A DNA stretch of 64,000 bases from Isoetes taiwanensis (Eukaryota > Streptophyta > Lycopodiopsida > Isoetales > Isoetaceae), in assembly GCA_021234155.1 (NCBI GenBank), contig JAJEKV010000001.1:20403243-20467242 (forward strand), read 5' to 3'. A program made the translations under genes and the position numbers. The first letter of the stretch is position 1. Each line of letters opens with the position of its first letter. The notes beneath the pieces were generated by a model. The model worked only from the letters and a program-made list of their open reading frames with translations, did no database searches and was not told the origin of the DNA. This document shows positions 23,341 to 34,009 of this stretch, piece after piece.

Positions 23341-24935
23341 TTCTTTTACTTTCTCGGTGGGGCTATGAGGAAAGATGAGACATAGATGTGCGTCTTTGTG
23401 ACAAAGACATGCTTCGGGCTACTACTATCCTGCCCAGTTTTCGCGACTTTCCACCAATTCAGGATGCTTTCGTAATCCTAATATCATCTCATCCCATACT
23501 TTTGTTGAGGGTACTTTAATTCTGCTTGGGATTCCAAGAAGGTTAGAATACTCCCCATCTTTTATGATTTTTCCACGGGGGAGGCTCTAAACACCGGGAT
23601 GTGGTCCTTCCCACCCATTCTTGTAAAGCATTTCTTCGATTGATGAGACATCCCGAGGCCAAGGAGAAAGTATCTAACAACTTATATGGCGTTCTTTAGA
23701 TTACTCTCCTCTGCTACTAGAAACAGAAAAGAGTCATCTGCGTATTGATTGCATATCTGCTGAGATCCATCCCCCATTTGAAGACCCTCTACTAGACCAT
23801 CCCTTGAGGCCTGTAGAAATAGCTGTGAGAAAGCTGCTATGTTGAATAAAAATGGGGCTAGTGGGCATCCCTGTCTAATGCCTCTTTCGATGTCGAATAT
23901 AGGAGAGGACTCCCCGTTGAGAAGAACAGAGGCCCGTGCGGAGTGGAGTAACCTCTTAACACTTCGATTAAAAATTCCCAGAACCCAGTTTTAACATCAT
24001 TTTATATAAAAGCTCCATCCGATGCTATCGTATGCCTTAGTAAAATCGAACTTGATGTAAGCTACTTTTTGACTCGTGTTATTAGCCCAATACATACCCT
24101 CGTGCTGCTGCTATATTGTGCGAGAATGTTCCTTCACGGGAGAAAACCCGACCGGGCGGGGAGATAGTTTTACGCAAGTATGGGCTTTATTTTCTCTGCC
24201 ATTCCCTTTGCTATTATCTTATAAAATGCGGCGACAATGTGATGGGTCTCCGGTCATTGATAGTATTGGGTCTTTTCCCTTTGGAATCAAAACGATACAC
24301 TTTGTATTTAGCTTGGGGTCGGGTGGTGCGCTTGTTGGAAGTCCAGATACCGAGAATACATCAGTTTTAATCCATTCCCAATAGACCGAAAAACTCTATT
24401 GGAATCCCATCCATCCCCTGGACACTTCTCTTTGTCGAGGGCGATGGCCGCTGATGCAAATCCTCTATAGATAGTGGGCGGCTCAACATTTGGTGTTGCT
24501 CATTTGTTATGACCGGAGACACCTTGGAAACCACTAACTCTTCAAACTCGTCCCCGAGCGGCATACGCTTCTCAAGAAGAAGCTTTGAAAGTGATCGTGA
24601 AGAAACTTATGAAGCCCATCACAACTTTTTAGTATCGACCCATCATCAAGTGTAATCTTTGGATAATGCGGTTGACCATCTCTCTTCTTGGCAGCCTTAA
24701 AGAAAAAATTTAGAGCATTTATCCGCTTTGCCTAAGCCAAGTTAAACCTTTGCTTTGCTTCTCGTGGTCTTAGTCTCCTCGACTTTTTAATCTCATCCGA
24801 TAATTTTTTCCTCTTACGTACCATCGTTGGGACCCCGCTCTCGAGGGTTGTCAATTGATTTGTATAGTTTGTCCAAAGATGCTCTCTCCTCCGTACTTTT
24901 TCTCTCCCCACGTTTAGCAAATTGCTTAATATTTG
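23341..24935 (-). pseudogene. LINE ORF2 reverse transcriptase domain
   Basis: The minus strand shows RT blocks in several frames: VAYIKFDFTKAYDSIGW (about 24030-24080, block A with the catalytic Asp), GIRQGCPLAPFLFNIAA (about 23840-23890, block B) and QYADDSFLFLVAEES (about 23700-23750, the YADD active site). Upstream is the LINE-specific linker (LDDGSILKSCDGLHKFLHDH near 24600-24660). Stops and frameshifts break the domain, unlike the intact C-terminal part. The active-site Asp pair is still visible. Confidence 0.85.
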
Positions 24936-25805
24936 CTAGTCTTTGCCAATTAAGGCCTTCATACCTGAGTCTTTTATAAATGCCGCTTGCCAAATTTCTT
25001 TGCATTTTGCAGTAAAAGCAGGCTCTTTCAGATACTTGATATTCATTTTAAACACTGTTCTTGAGACTTTTTTCCTACATTCCTGGCATGAAATTACCTG
25101 AGGATTATGATCAGATATTGCATTGTCGGTGCAGTTTACTCTATGGAGAGTTGGGAAAGTGGCGAGTGTATTGTAATTCACGTAACACCTGTCATGTCTA
25201 GCGTAAGCTCTACCCTGTCCCACCCAACCATTGCACCATGTGAAACCTTTATCCCCCTCCAGCTCACTAAATCCACCGGCGTCTATCAGTTTACCCCACT
25301 GCTCTTTTTCAAAACCATTAACAATGTCAGATGTTGCACCACGTCTGTCTTCTGATGTCTCCACCATATTAAAATCGCCCATCATTAACCATGCTATGTG
25401 ATTACCAAGACTTTTGATTTTATGTCTGAGGGAGGCCCATAGTGCACCTCTTCCCCTAGGATTGTTATGTGCGTAAATGTTTAAAATTCCCCATGATTGG
25501 TTGTTCTGCTGCCACACTATGATGGACCACTTTCCAAATCTATCCGACATAGATGTTGTCACCTTAACCATGTTTTTCCATGCGATTAAGGTACCTGCAC
25601 TAGATTTTTCCTTTGCCGAGACTATTCCAACATACTCATTCCCTATTATTTTAAAACGTAACATCGCCTTTCCTCCTTCTTACATTTGTGTTCTTGAAAG
25701 CATATGATATCGCGTTCACTCTCTTTTTAGTGCTAGTGAAAGCTGTTGCTTTTTAAACTCAAGACTTTTCCTCCCGATATTCCAGCTCACGATTTTGAAA
25801 TTCAT
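24936..25805 (-). pseudogene. LINE ORF2 APE-type endonuclease domain
   Basis: ORF2 opens with MNFKIVSWNIGRK at 25805, the canonical start of plant L1 endonucleases (VxSWNxRG type). After an early interruption, a 242-codon frame (25664-24936) carries WLMMGDFNMVE (residues 93-102), ARHDRCYVN (156-163, the LDRxLVN-type motif with H for L) and ISDHNPQV (183-190, the catalytic SDH motif). It nicks genomic DNA at AT-rich sites to prime reverse transcription, which fits the T-rich insertion junction here. The domain is of usual length, about 230-250 residues. Confidence 0.88.
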
Positions 25806-26285
25806 TATGAGTTTTAGGAGTATGTCCAAAGACCTCTATTTACCACATCTAGTTTCCCTTCAATAGCACCTCACCAGCAGCCGAGTTGCTAACGGAGGGG
25901 GCTGAGGCTTTTTTTTCTTTTCATCTCACCCATGCTGTCTACATACACATTTGCATCCATCTTATTCTTCTTGCCTATTAGAGCTAATGGGTTATCCAAC
26001 ATTTCCACGCCATCTGCCGCGAACTATTTCTGACCCTGCTGAAGTTATCCTTGTGTATCACCAAAGCCATTTTTGCTTGCCACATATCACGTGTATCTTT
26101 GCTGTTTGTACTGCAAGCTCCCCTTTTTCTACGAAGTTGCCTCGCGTGATATATTTAGACAATCCACGACAATGGTCGTGGAGCCTCTGTAGTTTTAAGG
26201 CCCTTTGTGTTTTGGGAGCCTCGAACTTCCGGCAATATTTCTAGCTCTTGTCTTTGTGTTTGGAGGCTACCACTTGCCACTGACC

Positions 26286-27919
26286 CTACAGGATTGGGAT
26301 GTCCTCTTTGGGTTTTGGTCTATTGTGAGGCGTATTTTCAAATATATTTTCGGGAATGGGTGAGAATGAGGAGATGGCGGCAGCTTGTTTTGTAGTGGGT
26401 GTAAATGGAGGGGTGACAAGACACTGGAGAGCTTGAAGTGTCACTTGACTTATTTCTTTATGTGTAACATCAGCCGTAGTAGCAAAGGTGTTCCTCTCTT
26501 CTATCTTTGGCCCTGGAGGCCATGTTATCTTTGGCACTTGTGTGGTCTCGACTTTGATTACGCCTTCTAGCTCTAAGTTGGGGAACATCCTCCTTATTTC
26601 CCATCCATTTATGAGCTTAAGTAAAATTTGAAGCAACACATTCGCTTTTTCTTGTCCTCCTTTTAGGGATGTGTGCGTTTCTTTGGGATAGCAACACGCA
26701 TTCTAGGCCCCTTCGCAATTGAATGTGACACATTATGAGCCTAGTGTGTTAGCAATAGACTTTAAGAACTCTGGAACTAGCAAGTCTGGTGGTAGATCTT
26801 CTATTTCAAACCAACATGGGATTTTGATAGCAGAGGTTTGTTTAGGAGAGAAGCCTGGCGTATAGAACTGATACAGAATGAAGTCTCCTGCAAAAGGGTC
26901 TGCTGCTCGGGCAACTAGCCTATCTACCACTGCTTCACAATCAAACATAATAAGAAAGAAGTTGTTGCCCAATGCCTTAAGCGATTGGTGTTGGGGCAAC
27001 CCTAACCTCTTCAAGTGTGTTGATAGCCAAGTGCTTAATCTGCGCAGGTCCAAGAAGCCCCCTGTAAAAAAGCCTACAACTGAGCGCGAGATCAAGCTTT
27101 CTAAATACTTTCTATGCACCTCGTGATTAATTTCTGCCACTGGAAAATTATCTTCTACCTCCACAACTCTGTTGGTGCCAGTGGCCATTCCTGGTTTAGT
27201 GCTACTAATTTTTGTCCCAAGGTTCTGAATGAGGCCCATCTCAACCATTTGAAGCGCCTCTGTGACTCTTGTGCTTCTATTCTTATCTTGAATGTGGTTT
27301 TGAATCCATTCTGAAAATCTCGGCTTATTTACTACTTTCATGAAATCCTTGTCCCTTTCCCATTTGGAGCTTTTGGATGACCACCAATGCTTTCTGTTGC
27401 TACTTCTTTCATGGTTGAGTCTGATGTTTCTACATAAGTGGATTGGTTCTGCCCTTTGACACTAATTCCTGCCTCTGCTCCTGACATTGAGTTTTTCAGT
27501 TTTTTGATAGCCCCAAAAGCACTCACGCATGCAATGGGAGCCTGATCTTCCATTCCTTTTATCATCCCTGCTCCATTTTCGTTTGCCCCTTTTGGGGAGT
27601 GATCTATGCTATGTAAGACAGAGATACTTGTAGCTAGGCTAGAACTCTTATGAAACGGACTAATAGATTGGTTTACCTCTTGCAGGGCAGAAGCCCAAAA
27701 TTTTAGATAGGATTCGTTGAAAGCCCCTTCGACTGGGGAAGGTCGATGGGGATCCCCAATGGCCTGATCACTGGCGACTGTTGTCCTGCCCTGGGCTGCC
27801 GTAGAAGGGTGAATCGGAGGCCCTGTACCTCCGTTGTAATCACCTGGGTCGAACCCAGGCCTGTTACCTGCCGCTAACAATGTCGCTGAAGCCGCGCCTC
27901 CGTCCGTCATTTTGCTCAT
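26286..27919 (-). pseudogene. LINE ORF1 (DUF4283-like RNA-binding protein)
   Basis: The N-terminal frame (27919-27338, 193 codons) begins MSKMTDGGAASATLLAAG and is low-complexity and glycine/serine rich, as in plant L1 ORF1. The next frame (27341-26733) carries the DUF4283-like fold signatures: LSTWLSTHLKRLGLP, GNNFFLIMFDCEAVVDRL, then FTPG-type and IPCWFEIEDLPPDLLVPEF, ending near IANTLG. A C-terminal piece (26639-26286) is proline/threonine rich. The protein binds LINE RNA. The parts sit in different frames, so ORF1 is interrupted at least twice. The ATG at 27917-27919 overlaps the target duplication; the next in-frame ATG is three codons on. Confidence 0.8.
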
Positions 27920-27930
27920 GTATGTTCTTT

Positions 27931-28025
27931 ATTTCACTACAAGTCCATTTCCATTAACGTTCTTCTACACCTTCTATAATGCAACTTTATTGAAAATATT
28001 ACATAGAGAATAGAATAGAATAGAA
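27931..28025. other. Short gap between two LINEs
   Basis: About 95 bp separate the 5' end of the L1-type LINE from the 3' tail of the GC-rich LINE copy 2. It includes an AATAG/TAGAA simple repeat (28007-28027) that I read as the 3' tail repeat of copy 2. Confidence 0.5.
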
Positions 28026-30215
28026 TAGTTTTTTTATCGTCCACTGAGACCAATCGGCCTATGGGACCCGAGGAAGGAGCCTGACAAACTTATTTTGTCA
28101 GGGTTAAAAACCCCCCTTGAAGGGTTTCGAGGGAAACCGCGGGCGTAATAAGAATCTTTGTCAAACTGCACAAGTATACATCATCATGAAATAAATGTGT
28201 ATGTACATGTCAAGCGCGTGCGAGGACATAGCTGATCTCGCGATGTCCATGACCTCCCGGGGTATGATCCTAGCATCCGTGACGGATGCCGTGCTCAATG
28301 TCACATGTAGCGGCTGGCGGGCCCGACCAACTTCAAAGATAGCGCGTCGGATTTGATCATATCTTTGGGCAACTTTGAAGGGTATGAGATTCATCCTCAA
28401 TGACTCCCATTTGGCGGCGATGGCGAGCACGCCCCGGCGTGGCTCACCAATCCATCGCACCTGTCTCAACCGAAGATGATGTGCCCTCAGGCGAATGGAG
28501 GCAATGATGCGTCTTTTCATGGGCAAGTGGGTGCGCAGGTAGCATTGTGGGCCTCGTTCCAATGTGGGATTTATGTGGCGGTAGTGTGTTGTCTTGACTG
28601 TTCAAGGGCTGGCATCCCAAAGTTTGTCGATGAAGCAAGCATCAAGATATTGCCTCAAGCTATGGCGATCCGCCTCTGTTTGCACATGTATGCACCATTG
28701 CGGTTCCCGCACATTCCATCTAGCCATCCATTGAGCTCTCTTTTCCCTCCAAGAGGCCTTGAGGCGTTGTAGGCCCCATTGCCATGATATAAGCTAGTTT
28801 TGGGGAGCCCGGGCATCGTCCATGTTGACCACCTCTCGAAAATAGACAATGTGGCGATCAAGGGCCGCCATCCGAAGAGGCAAGAATCTGTTTCTAGGTA
28901 GAATTTGATATGGGATTTGTGGACTTCACCCCTAGTGCTTCATTACCAAGAAGGCTTTCGCGCAGACCTGCTCCAAGTCATTCCAAGTAGCGAGGGATAC
29001 TCATGGGCCCCATACTTCCACCCGTATAAAAGGGACAGCTCCACTAAGACTTTGAACAGTGTGACCGATGGGTCCAATCATACAACTCCGCTCTATGACT
29101 ATTGTTTTGCATTGCATATAGTGCTTTCCAGCCCGTAACTTCGTCAGAGCCGCATGGATGTGTCCCGGTGCATAGTAGACGGAAACTCCACTCCCAAATA
29201 TTTGTATGTGGATGCTACTTCCACATTACGCCCTCATTAGCGGAAGGAGGGGGATCCTCCGTCGTGGAAGATGATATGAAAACCACCTTAGTCTTGGCCA
29301 AGTTGACGCATATATCGATTCGCTTGACAAAATGTGTCGTGGCATCGAGATGTCGTTGCATGTCCTTTGGTGTGTGTAAGCTAGGAGGTCCACATCATCG
29401 ACATATATTAACCGCTTGATGATACGGTAGAGAAGGTGAGCCCCGTCGCCCCCATTATCAAGCCAGCTCTCCAATTGATCAATGTAAAGCCCAAACAATG
29501 TTGGGGAGAGAGGGCATCCTGGCGTAACCCAGATACTACTATCAAATGGTTGGCTTGTCGGCCGCAACCGGCCGAGCATCTTTCATAAAGCTCCGCATTA
29601 ATCGTGCATTCCCGCAAATCCACGGAACCCCCCACCGCCCAATCTTGCCCATAGTTTTTTCGAGGCACGTTGTCAAATGCCTTTGCAAAATCCCACGAAG
29701 CAACAATATAGATCGGCGGCGGTTCCTCGCCGTCTTCAACCGAGAGCTTCGCAATGTGAAGATGTGGTCAATGGTTGAGTGCGTCGGTTCAATCTACGCG
29801 GGGTGGGGCTCCGTATCTCGCCTGCCTCGGGCCCGTCAGCGCCGAGAATCCCGGCAAGCAATTTTGCAAACACCGAACCGACCATGATTGTTGGTGGTAA
29901 TTGGCTCCTCGCCTTATAGATGGGAACAACTCGCTATTGGTGCATTTGCACGGGAAGCCTTCTGTAATGCCTTGTTGAACAAGGCACATTGGTATTATGG
30001 ACGCCCGCGCCCACTTAAGCAATTTCTGCCTGCATGACATCCGGTCGGGGCTTTCCCATTGGCAAGACGCTGTAAGCCTTGTTCCACGTCTGAATCTGTG
30101 ATTTCCATCACTGGGCCTTCTTGCAGGGGTAATGCTGCATGTGCACCCTGAGGGTCGTATAGCTGTTGCAAGTATTGCCCCCACTGCTCGGGAGTGATGT
30201 TCCCTGCTTATCATA
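28008..30215 (-). mobile_element. GC-rich LINE, copy 2, 5'-truncated
   Basis: The 3' end (TTTATCGTCCACTGAGACCA on the plus strand, 28025-28045) matches copy 1 at 6040-6060. On the minus strand the 3' terminus is followed by about four TATTC units, a microsatellite-type tail. RT blocks are better preserved than in copy 1: TTCLEKTMGKIGRWG near 29650, PGCPLSPTLFGLYIDQLESW (29475-29535) and LIYVDDVDLLAYT (about 29375-29415, the xxDD active site). Upstream is LASCQWESPDR-type linker sequence. The element starts within ORF2 at about 30215, so ORF1 and the endonuclease are missing. Frames are broken. CpG-rich codons are partly lost relative to copy 1, suggesting an older or methylation-decayed copy. 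Confidence 0.85.
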
Positions 30216-30510
30216 GTCGAACTATGTAAACATTTGTTTGCCTGCTAATCGAAATGACAAACACTAAACTCACAATTGATTTGCAAGTTTAGTTCACGTG
30301 GCTCCCAAATAAACATACAACCAACTTTAAACTCTACCACTTCTCCACGTCGCATTGAGTAAATAAAGGCAGAAGAAAAAAGGAAGAAAATAGCTACATT
30401 ATTTGTTCTAATGTGAAGGAAAAAGGAAGAAATAGCTATGAGTGACAAAATTCACATACATTATTTGTTCTCATATAAAGGCAATCACTGAACCTAATAA
30501 TTGTCTTATA

Positions 30511-30538
30511 GCCCAGCAACGCTGGGCACCATTACTAG
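30511..30538 (+). mobile_element. Helitron 3' terminus (second subfamily)
   Basis: A perfect 7-bp-stem hairpin GCCCAGC-AAC-GCTGGGC (30511-30527) is followed by ACCATTA and terminal CTAG (30535-30538), then T. The upstream sequence differs from copy A, so this is a different element sharing only the terminus, as expected for non-autonomous Helitrons. Its 5' end was not located. Confidence 0.75.
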
Positions 30539-32283
30539 TTGCACATAATGCTCGAGATTGTCATGCACCAATTTACCATCTAGAGAACGAGCAAACACAT
30601 TTATTGAAAGACTAGTAATGGTGTCCAACGTTGCTGGGTATACGTTGGAGCTTGTGTGAACGAAAGCTGTTCAGTTCAGACTCCTTGTCATAAAATTCAA
30701 TATAATTAGGCAAATCTATACGTTGGGAGCTTGTGTGAACGAAAGCTATTCAGTTCAAACTCCAACAGCTCTCGTTGCCCTACGTCACCCCCCGTGTGAA
30801 TATGCACCCAAACCAAAGGGGGTCTAAGGGGGATTTTAATTTAAATGTGTTGGACTTAATGGTTGTGTTCATTAATGTTAATGGTAGTTAATGTTATGTG
30901 TTGGTTGTTATACTAAAAAACATTTTGGGCCCTTCGGGCCCTACAAAAAGCAAACATACGTAAAAACATGTGAAACATGCAAAACTCCTATGATTTTCTT
31001 TCTAACCTTCAACCTCTCTCACTCTTGCAACAATGCTATATAACCTTCAACCTCTCTCACTCTTGCAACAATGTATAGCAGTCTAACTCCTGCAACTATA
31101 TGTAGCAATCTAGAAAATATACCATGGAATTAAAAAGAGGAAATATTTTGTTATGCAAGCCATGAGAACACCTTGGACAACCCAAGCCACTCACATTGCA
31201 GAATGTGACATATGAATCGGCCAAGTAAAGAACACCATACACAAAGAACTCGAGTAACATCAAGCAATAAACCCATTCGATCATTGGTACATAAATGACT
31301 CAATTTATAGTGCTTCTAAATAAAATGCAAAGAATGGAGCATTAAATCTTATAGAGGCTATATTGTGCAAAGGCCAATATAAAGCCTGTAATTTACAAGC
31401 AAAGGAATGATAGTTCAGTAATAACAAAAAACAGAAATGCACATTCCTTGCATTTGCTCTCAACAACAAAGCTTCAAATTTTAGAAGCTCAAATGCAATA
31501 CGGCTGCAATTCTGTGCCACAACCTATAAAAAGGGGCTGCCGTGTTTATAAATCATGCTCTTGCGAAAGAGTTATCTTGTCAGTCATGAAACTGAATATG
31601 TGCTCTGGTTTACAGTTCATTGCTAAAATCACCAACTGCAATCAATGCTAACCTAACCTAGTGAATGACGAGCGCAAGAGGCTGCAATTGAGTTCCCATC
31701 GCCATCGGGTGCGATCGTTAGTGGGAAACCTGCAAATGAGCTAATGAATTAGGCCAAGTAATTTCTGAATGATGGCATATTTCATATTAATCAAATTTCT
31801 CCAATGTCCAGCTTTTGATAATGGTCTGCACTATCCGCTGAGAAAGGCTTGATAAATAATAACCACCAACATAATGCCTTCTACTGAGATCACGCTGCTT
31901 GGAACCATATGACTAGATACTCATTTCCTAATTTTATGGTTGCATCATATAATTCTTGGGACCACAATCCTTCATATCTTCCCATCTCAGCGGAGCAATA
32001 ATAACATAGCCCTGACTCTGGTTACCAAACAAACCGCACCAGCTCTTTATTAACATGTGTTCCAAAAACTTTGCAATAAGCATCCTAATATCGGTAAAAA
32101 CCAGAATCTATATACAATCCAAGTAACAGTTGGTACTGTCAGGCGCCTTGAATTCTGTGGAAGAGTATGTTCCAGCATACTCTCATCTTTTTCGTACTCA
32201 GCAAGATTACCCTGTTTTTATATTAATGATGAGATTTGAACAGATAAGTTTTTGAACACTGCAAAAAGCAGGAATTTACTCAC

Positions 32284-32412
32284 AGGAACATGCGCAACTT
32301 TCTCATGATTATCTTTCACATGTCTGTATGCAAATGAATTACCACACTTTTCACATGCGTAAGGCTTTAACTCTAAGTGAACCACTTTGATGTGTTTCTC
32401 TAGATTCGATTT
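32284..32412 (-). pseudogene. TFIIIA-like zinc-finger exon (C-terminal finger)
   Basis: This exon follows a TTCCTTCAG acceptor and reads KSNLEKHIKVVHLELKPYAC, then EKCGNSFAYRHVKDNHEKVA, ending at a GTGAGT donor. Plant TFIIIA has an almost superposable segment (SNLxxHxKAVHLExxPFxC...CGxxFxYKHVRDNHEKS). This is the clearest family match of the three exons. Downstream exons encoding the acidic end of TFIIIA were not found, so the copy is partial and probably captured by the surrounding repeat-bounded element. Confidence 0.75.
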
Positions 32413-32471
32413 CTGAAGGAAAAAAAAACCCCACCATCAGCAAAGACAATGACAAAAACAAAATCATATAC

Positions 32472-32644
32472 CCTAGAAAACCTCTTCCTTGAATCTGCTA
32501 TTGTATGCGTCTCAAAATGCCGTTTGCCTTGCTTCCTTAAGAAGGTTACACCACAGACCCCCATATGATCTTGTAGGTCAGCAGGGCTATCAAAGGTCTG
32601 GCAACACCCATCAACTCCACACATAATAACTTGATGTTTACACT
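32472..32644 (-). pseudogene. TFIIIA-like zinc-finger exon (middle fingers)
   Basis: After TGTTTCAG the exon reads ECKHQVIMCGVDGCCQTFDS, then PADLQDHMGVCGVTFLRKQG and KRHFETHTIADSRKRF, before a GTATAT donor. C-x4-C spacing (CGVDGC), the following DLQDHM helix and KRHFETHT resemble the later fingers of plant TFIIIA, where the sequence KKNIKRHLRTHE follows a CxxCG motif. Finger spacing is slightly irregular, as in the plant protein. Splice sites are intact and there is no internal stop over 173 bp. Confidence 0.65.
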
Positions 32645-33100
32645 CTGAAACACAAAGTAAAAAGAAGTTAACTAGCTGTCATATCTCCCAAAACACCGCC
32701 ACATTTCAAACCGCCCTTTGCGTGCTAACAGAGTTCGGAAAAACCAAGCTAACCTCAGTGCAACACCAGGACTTCTTGAGAGGTCTCACGGGATCTGGAC
32801 TTTTGCTGCACCCCTCTACTTCAGATACTGCACTTCCTTGATGGTGTGGCGCTACAACTGGCCTTTCATGAAATGACGTTTCAAATGACGTTCAAAATTC
32901 GACTTAGAAGAAGTTTCTAGCTTACGGCTTGGCGATGGCACTTAAACACACCGCCTTCATGTTTTGCCATATGTCGGTCCGGATGGTGTTTCCTTTTATA
33001 TTTGGCATCAAGTAGTTCTCGCCGGAAAGGACAAACAAATGGTCTCACGCCAAATTCCAATAAATAAGTCTACAAAGACCACAGCCCACTTAAAACCCAC

Positions 33101-33158
33101 CTCACCGCTATGCACCCTCAAGTGCTCTTTCAAGTACGCAGGCTCCCGCAATCGCTTC
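33101..33158 (-). pseudogene. TFIIIA-like zinc-finger exon (finger helix)
   Basis: Between an acceptor (TGTTTGTAG) and a donor (GTGGGT) the minus strand reads KRLREPAYLKEHLRVHSGE, the second half of a C2H2 finger with linker (xxxxLKxHxxxHSGE). Plant TFIIIA has an equivalent finger (PAHLKxHMQxHSxE). TFIIIA activates 5S rRNA transcription by RNA polymerase III. The exon is 58 bp with intact splice sites and no stop. It lies upstream, in gene orientation, of two further exons with the same resemblance. Confidence 0.6.
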
Positions 33159-34009
33159 CTACAAACAGGGACAAAGATCTATATCTTTCTTCTTCTTTTT
33201 GTCGCTAGCAGTATCCCCTCATGTTCTACAAAACTGACCCAAGCAACAGCCCCTTCATTAATCTCGACAACAGAATCTTATCTTGCTAATCCCTGTTGTT
33301 GCAGATTTGCAAGCCCCGTTTCGTGCCCTAAAATGCTATCACAGAGGCTTGCATGTTCAGCCCTAAAATAAAAAGAGGGCTTTTGTTGTGAGCCCTTGGA
33401 TGTTGGACCATTGAAAAAAAAAAGCTAAATCAACGATTAAGAAATGGTGCACTCTAGATATACGCATTAGTACATCCATTCGAATACGCCATGAAATCTT
33501 AGGAAAACCTTTGTGAAAAGCGTACAAAAACACAAAGAAAACCCCCTGTTATTATGCTACATATTCATTAGTTGTCACGTACTCTACTCCACGTTTAAGT
33601 TGTGCCTATGGGCTCTCAAAAACTTTGGGCCTCATTAACTATAGAAAACCCGTCAATGAACTTACCAGCTATTGTTTAATTCCTTCATATTGTAAGAGGT
33701 CAATGTTTGTGTTAAGTAACCTTGCTTAAGCACACTAAGTTTCATGCACATCTACATTAATTATTGTTTGTCAATGAATTTACTACATTCAATCTAGTAT
33801 TCCAGCAAAGATCAAATATTAATAAATATTGCAGAGCTTGTAATATCGACCAATTTCTTTATGTGTTGTGTGGATATGTTTGTAGCAATAAGTTGGTGCA
33901 TGCATATATTCCAAACGTTGTGCTACCTAAGTCATATGTTTTACACAAAAGGCACTACTGCCCCAAATAATAAATTTGTTGCTTCATTTACAAAAGATAT
34001 TTTCACATT

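Larger units (their letters stand above)
21932..27917 (-). mobile_element. Plant L1-type LINE, nearly full length
   Basis: A 6-kb non-LTR retrotransposon lies on the minus strand. Its 3' A-tail appears as 19 T's at 21932-21950. It is bounded by a direct repeat ATGTATGTTC (21922-21931 and 27918-27927), read as the target duplication. Order on the minus strand is ORF1 (27919-26286, DUF4283-like), APE endonuclease (25805-24936), reverse transcriptase (about 24600-23341) and RT C-terminus with zf-RVT (23340-22081). The longest intact piece is 419 codons; several frameshifts and stops interrupt ORF1 and ORF2, so it is dead but not ancient. The body begins essentially at the ORF1 start codon, so the 5' UTR is missing, consistent with slight 5' truncation. 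Confidence 0.93.
30777..33568. mobile_element. Repeat-bounded block E2 carrying TFIIIA exons
   Basis: The left boundary repeat (30777-30955) matches 17561-17732 and includes the GC-rich inverted motif GGGCCCTTCGGGCCC. The right boundary repeat (33449-33568) matches 20149-20270. The two ends are weakly inverted relative to each other (GAATATG.A.C...AGGGGG). The interior differs entirely from E1 and contains spliced-gene-like exons of a TFIIIA homologue on the minus strand. A Pack-type DNA transposon or similar cargo-bearing element is the best explanation. The class is unknown because no transposase or target duplication is visible. Confidence 0.5.
30612..34006 (-). mobile_element. Helitron copy B, minus strand, interrupted by block E2
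   Basis: The terminal CTAG and hairpin lie at 30612-30637 in reverse orientation. The adjoining 30640-30765 matches copy A 4640-4770, and 33570-34006 matches copy A 4157-4590. The 2.8 kb between them (block E2) is absent from copy A, where about 60 bp of Helitron sequence stands instead. The simplest reading is an old Helitron copy invaded by another element with some loss of flanking bases. Confidence 0.7.

Noticed and set aside
32964-33371. 135-codon plus-strand frame
   Set aside because: It overlaps the minus-strand zinc-finger exon at 33101-33158, which has a clear family pattern; the plus frame has none.
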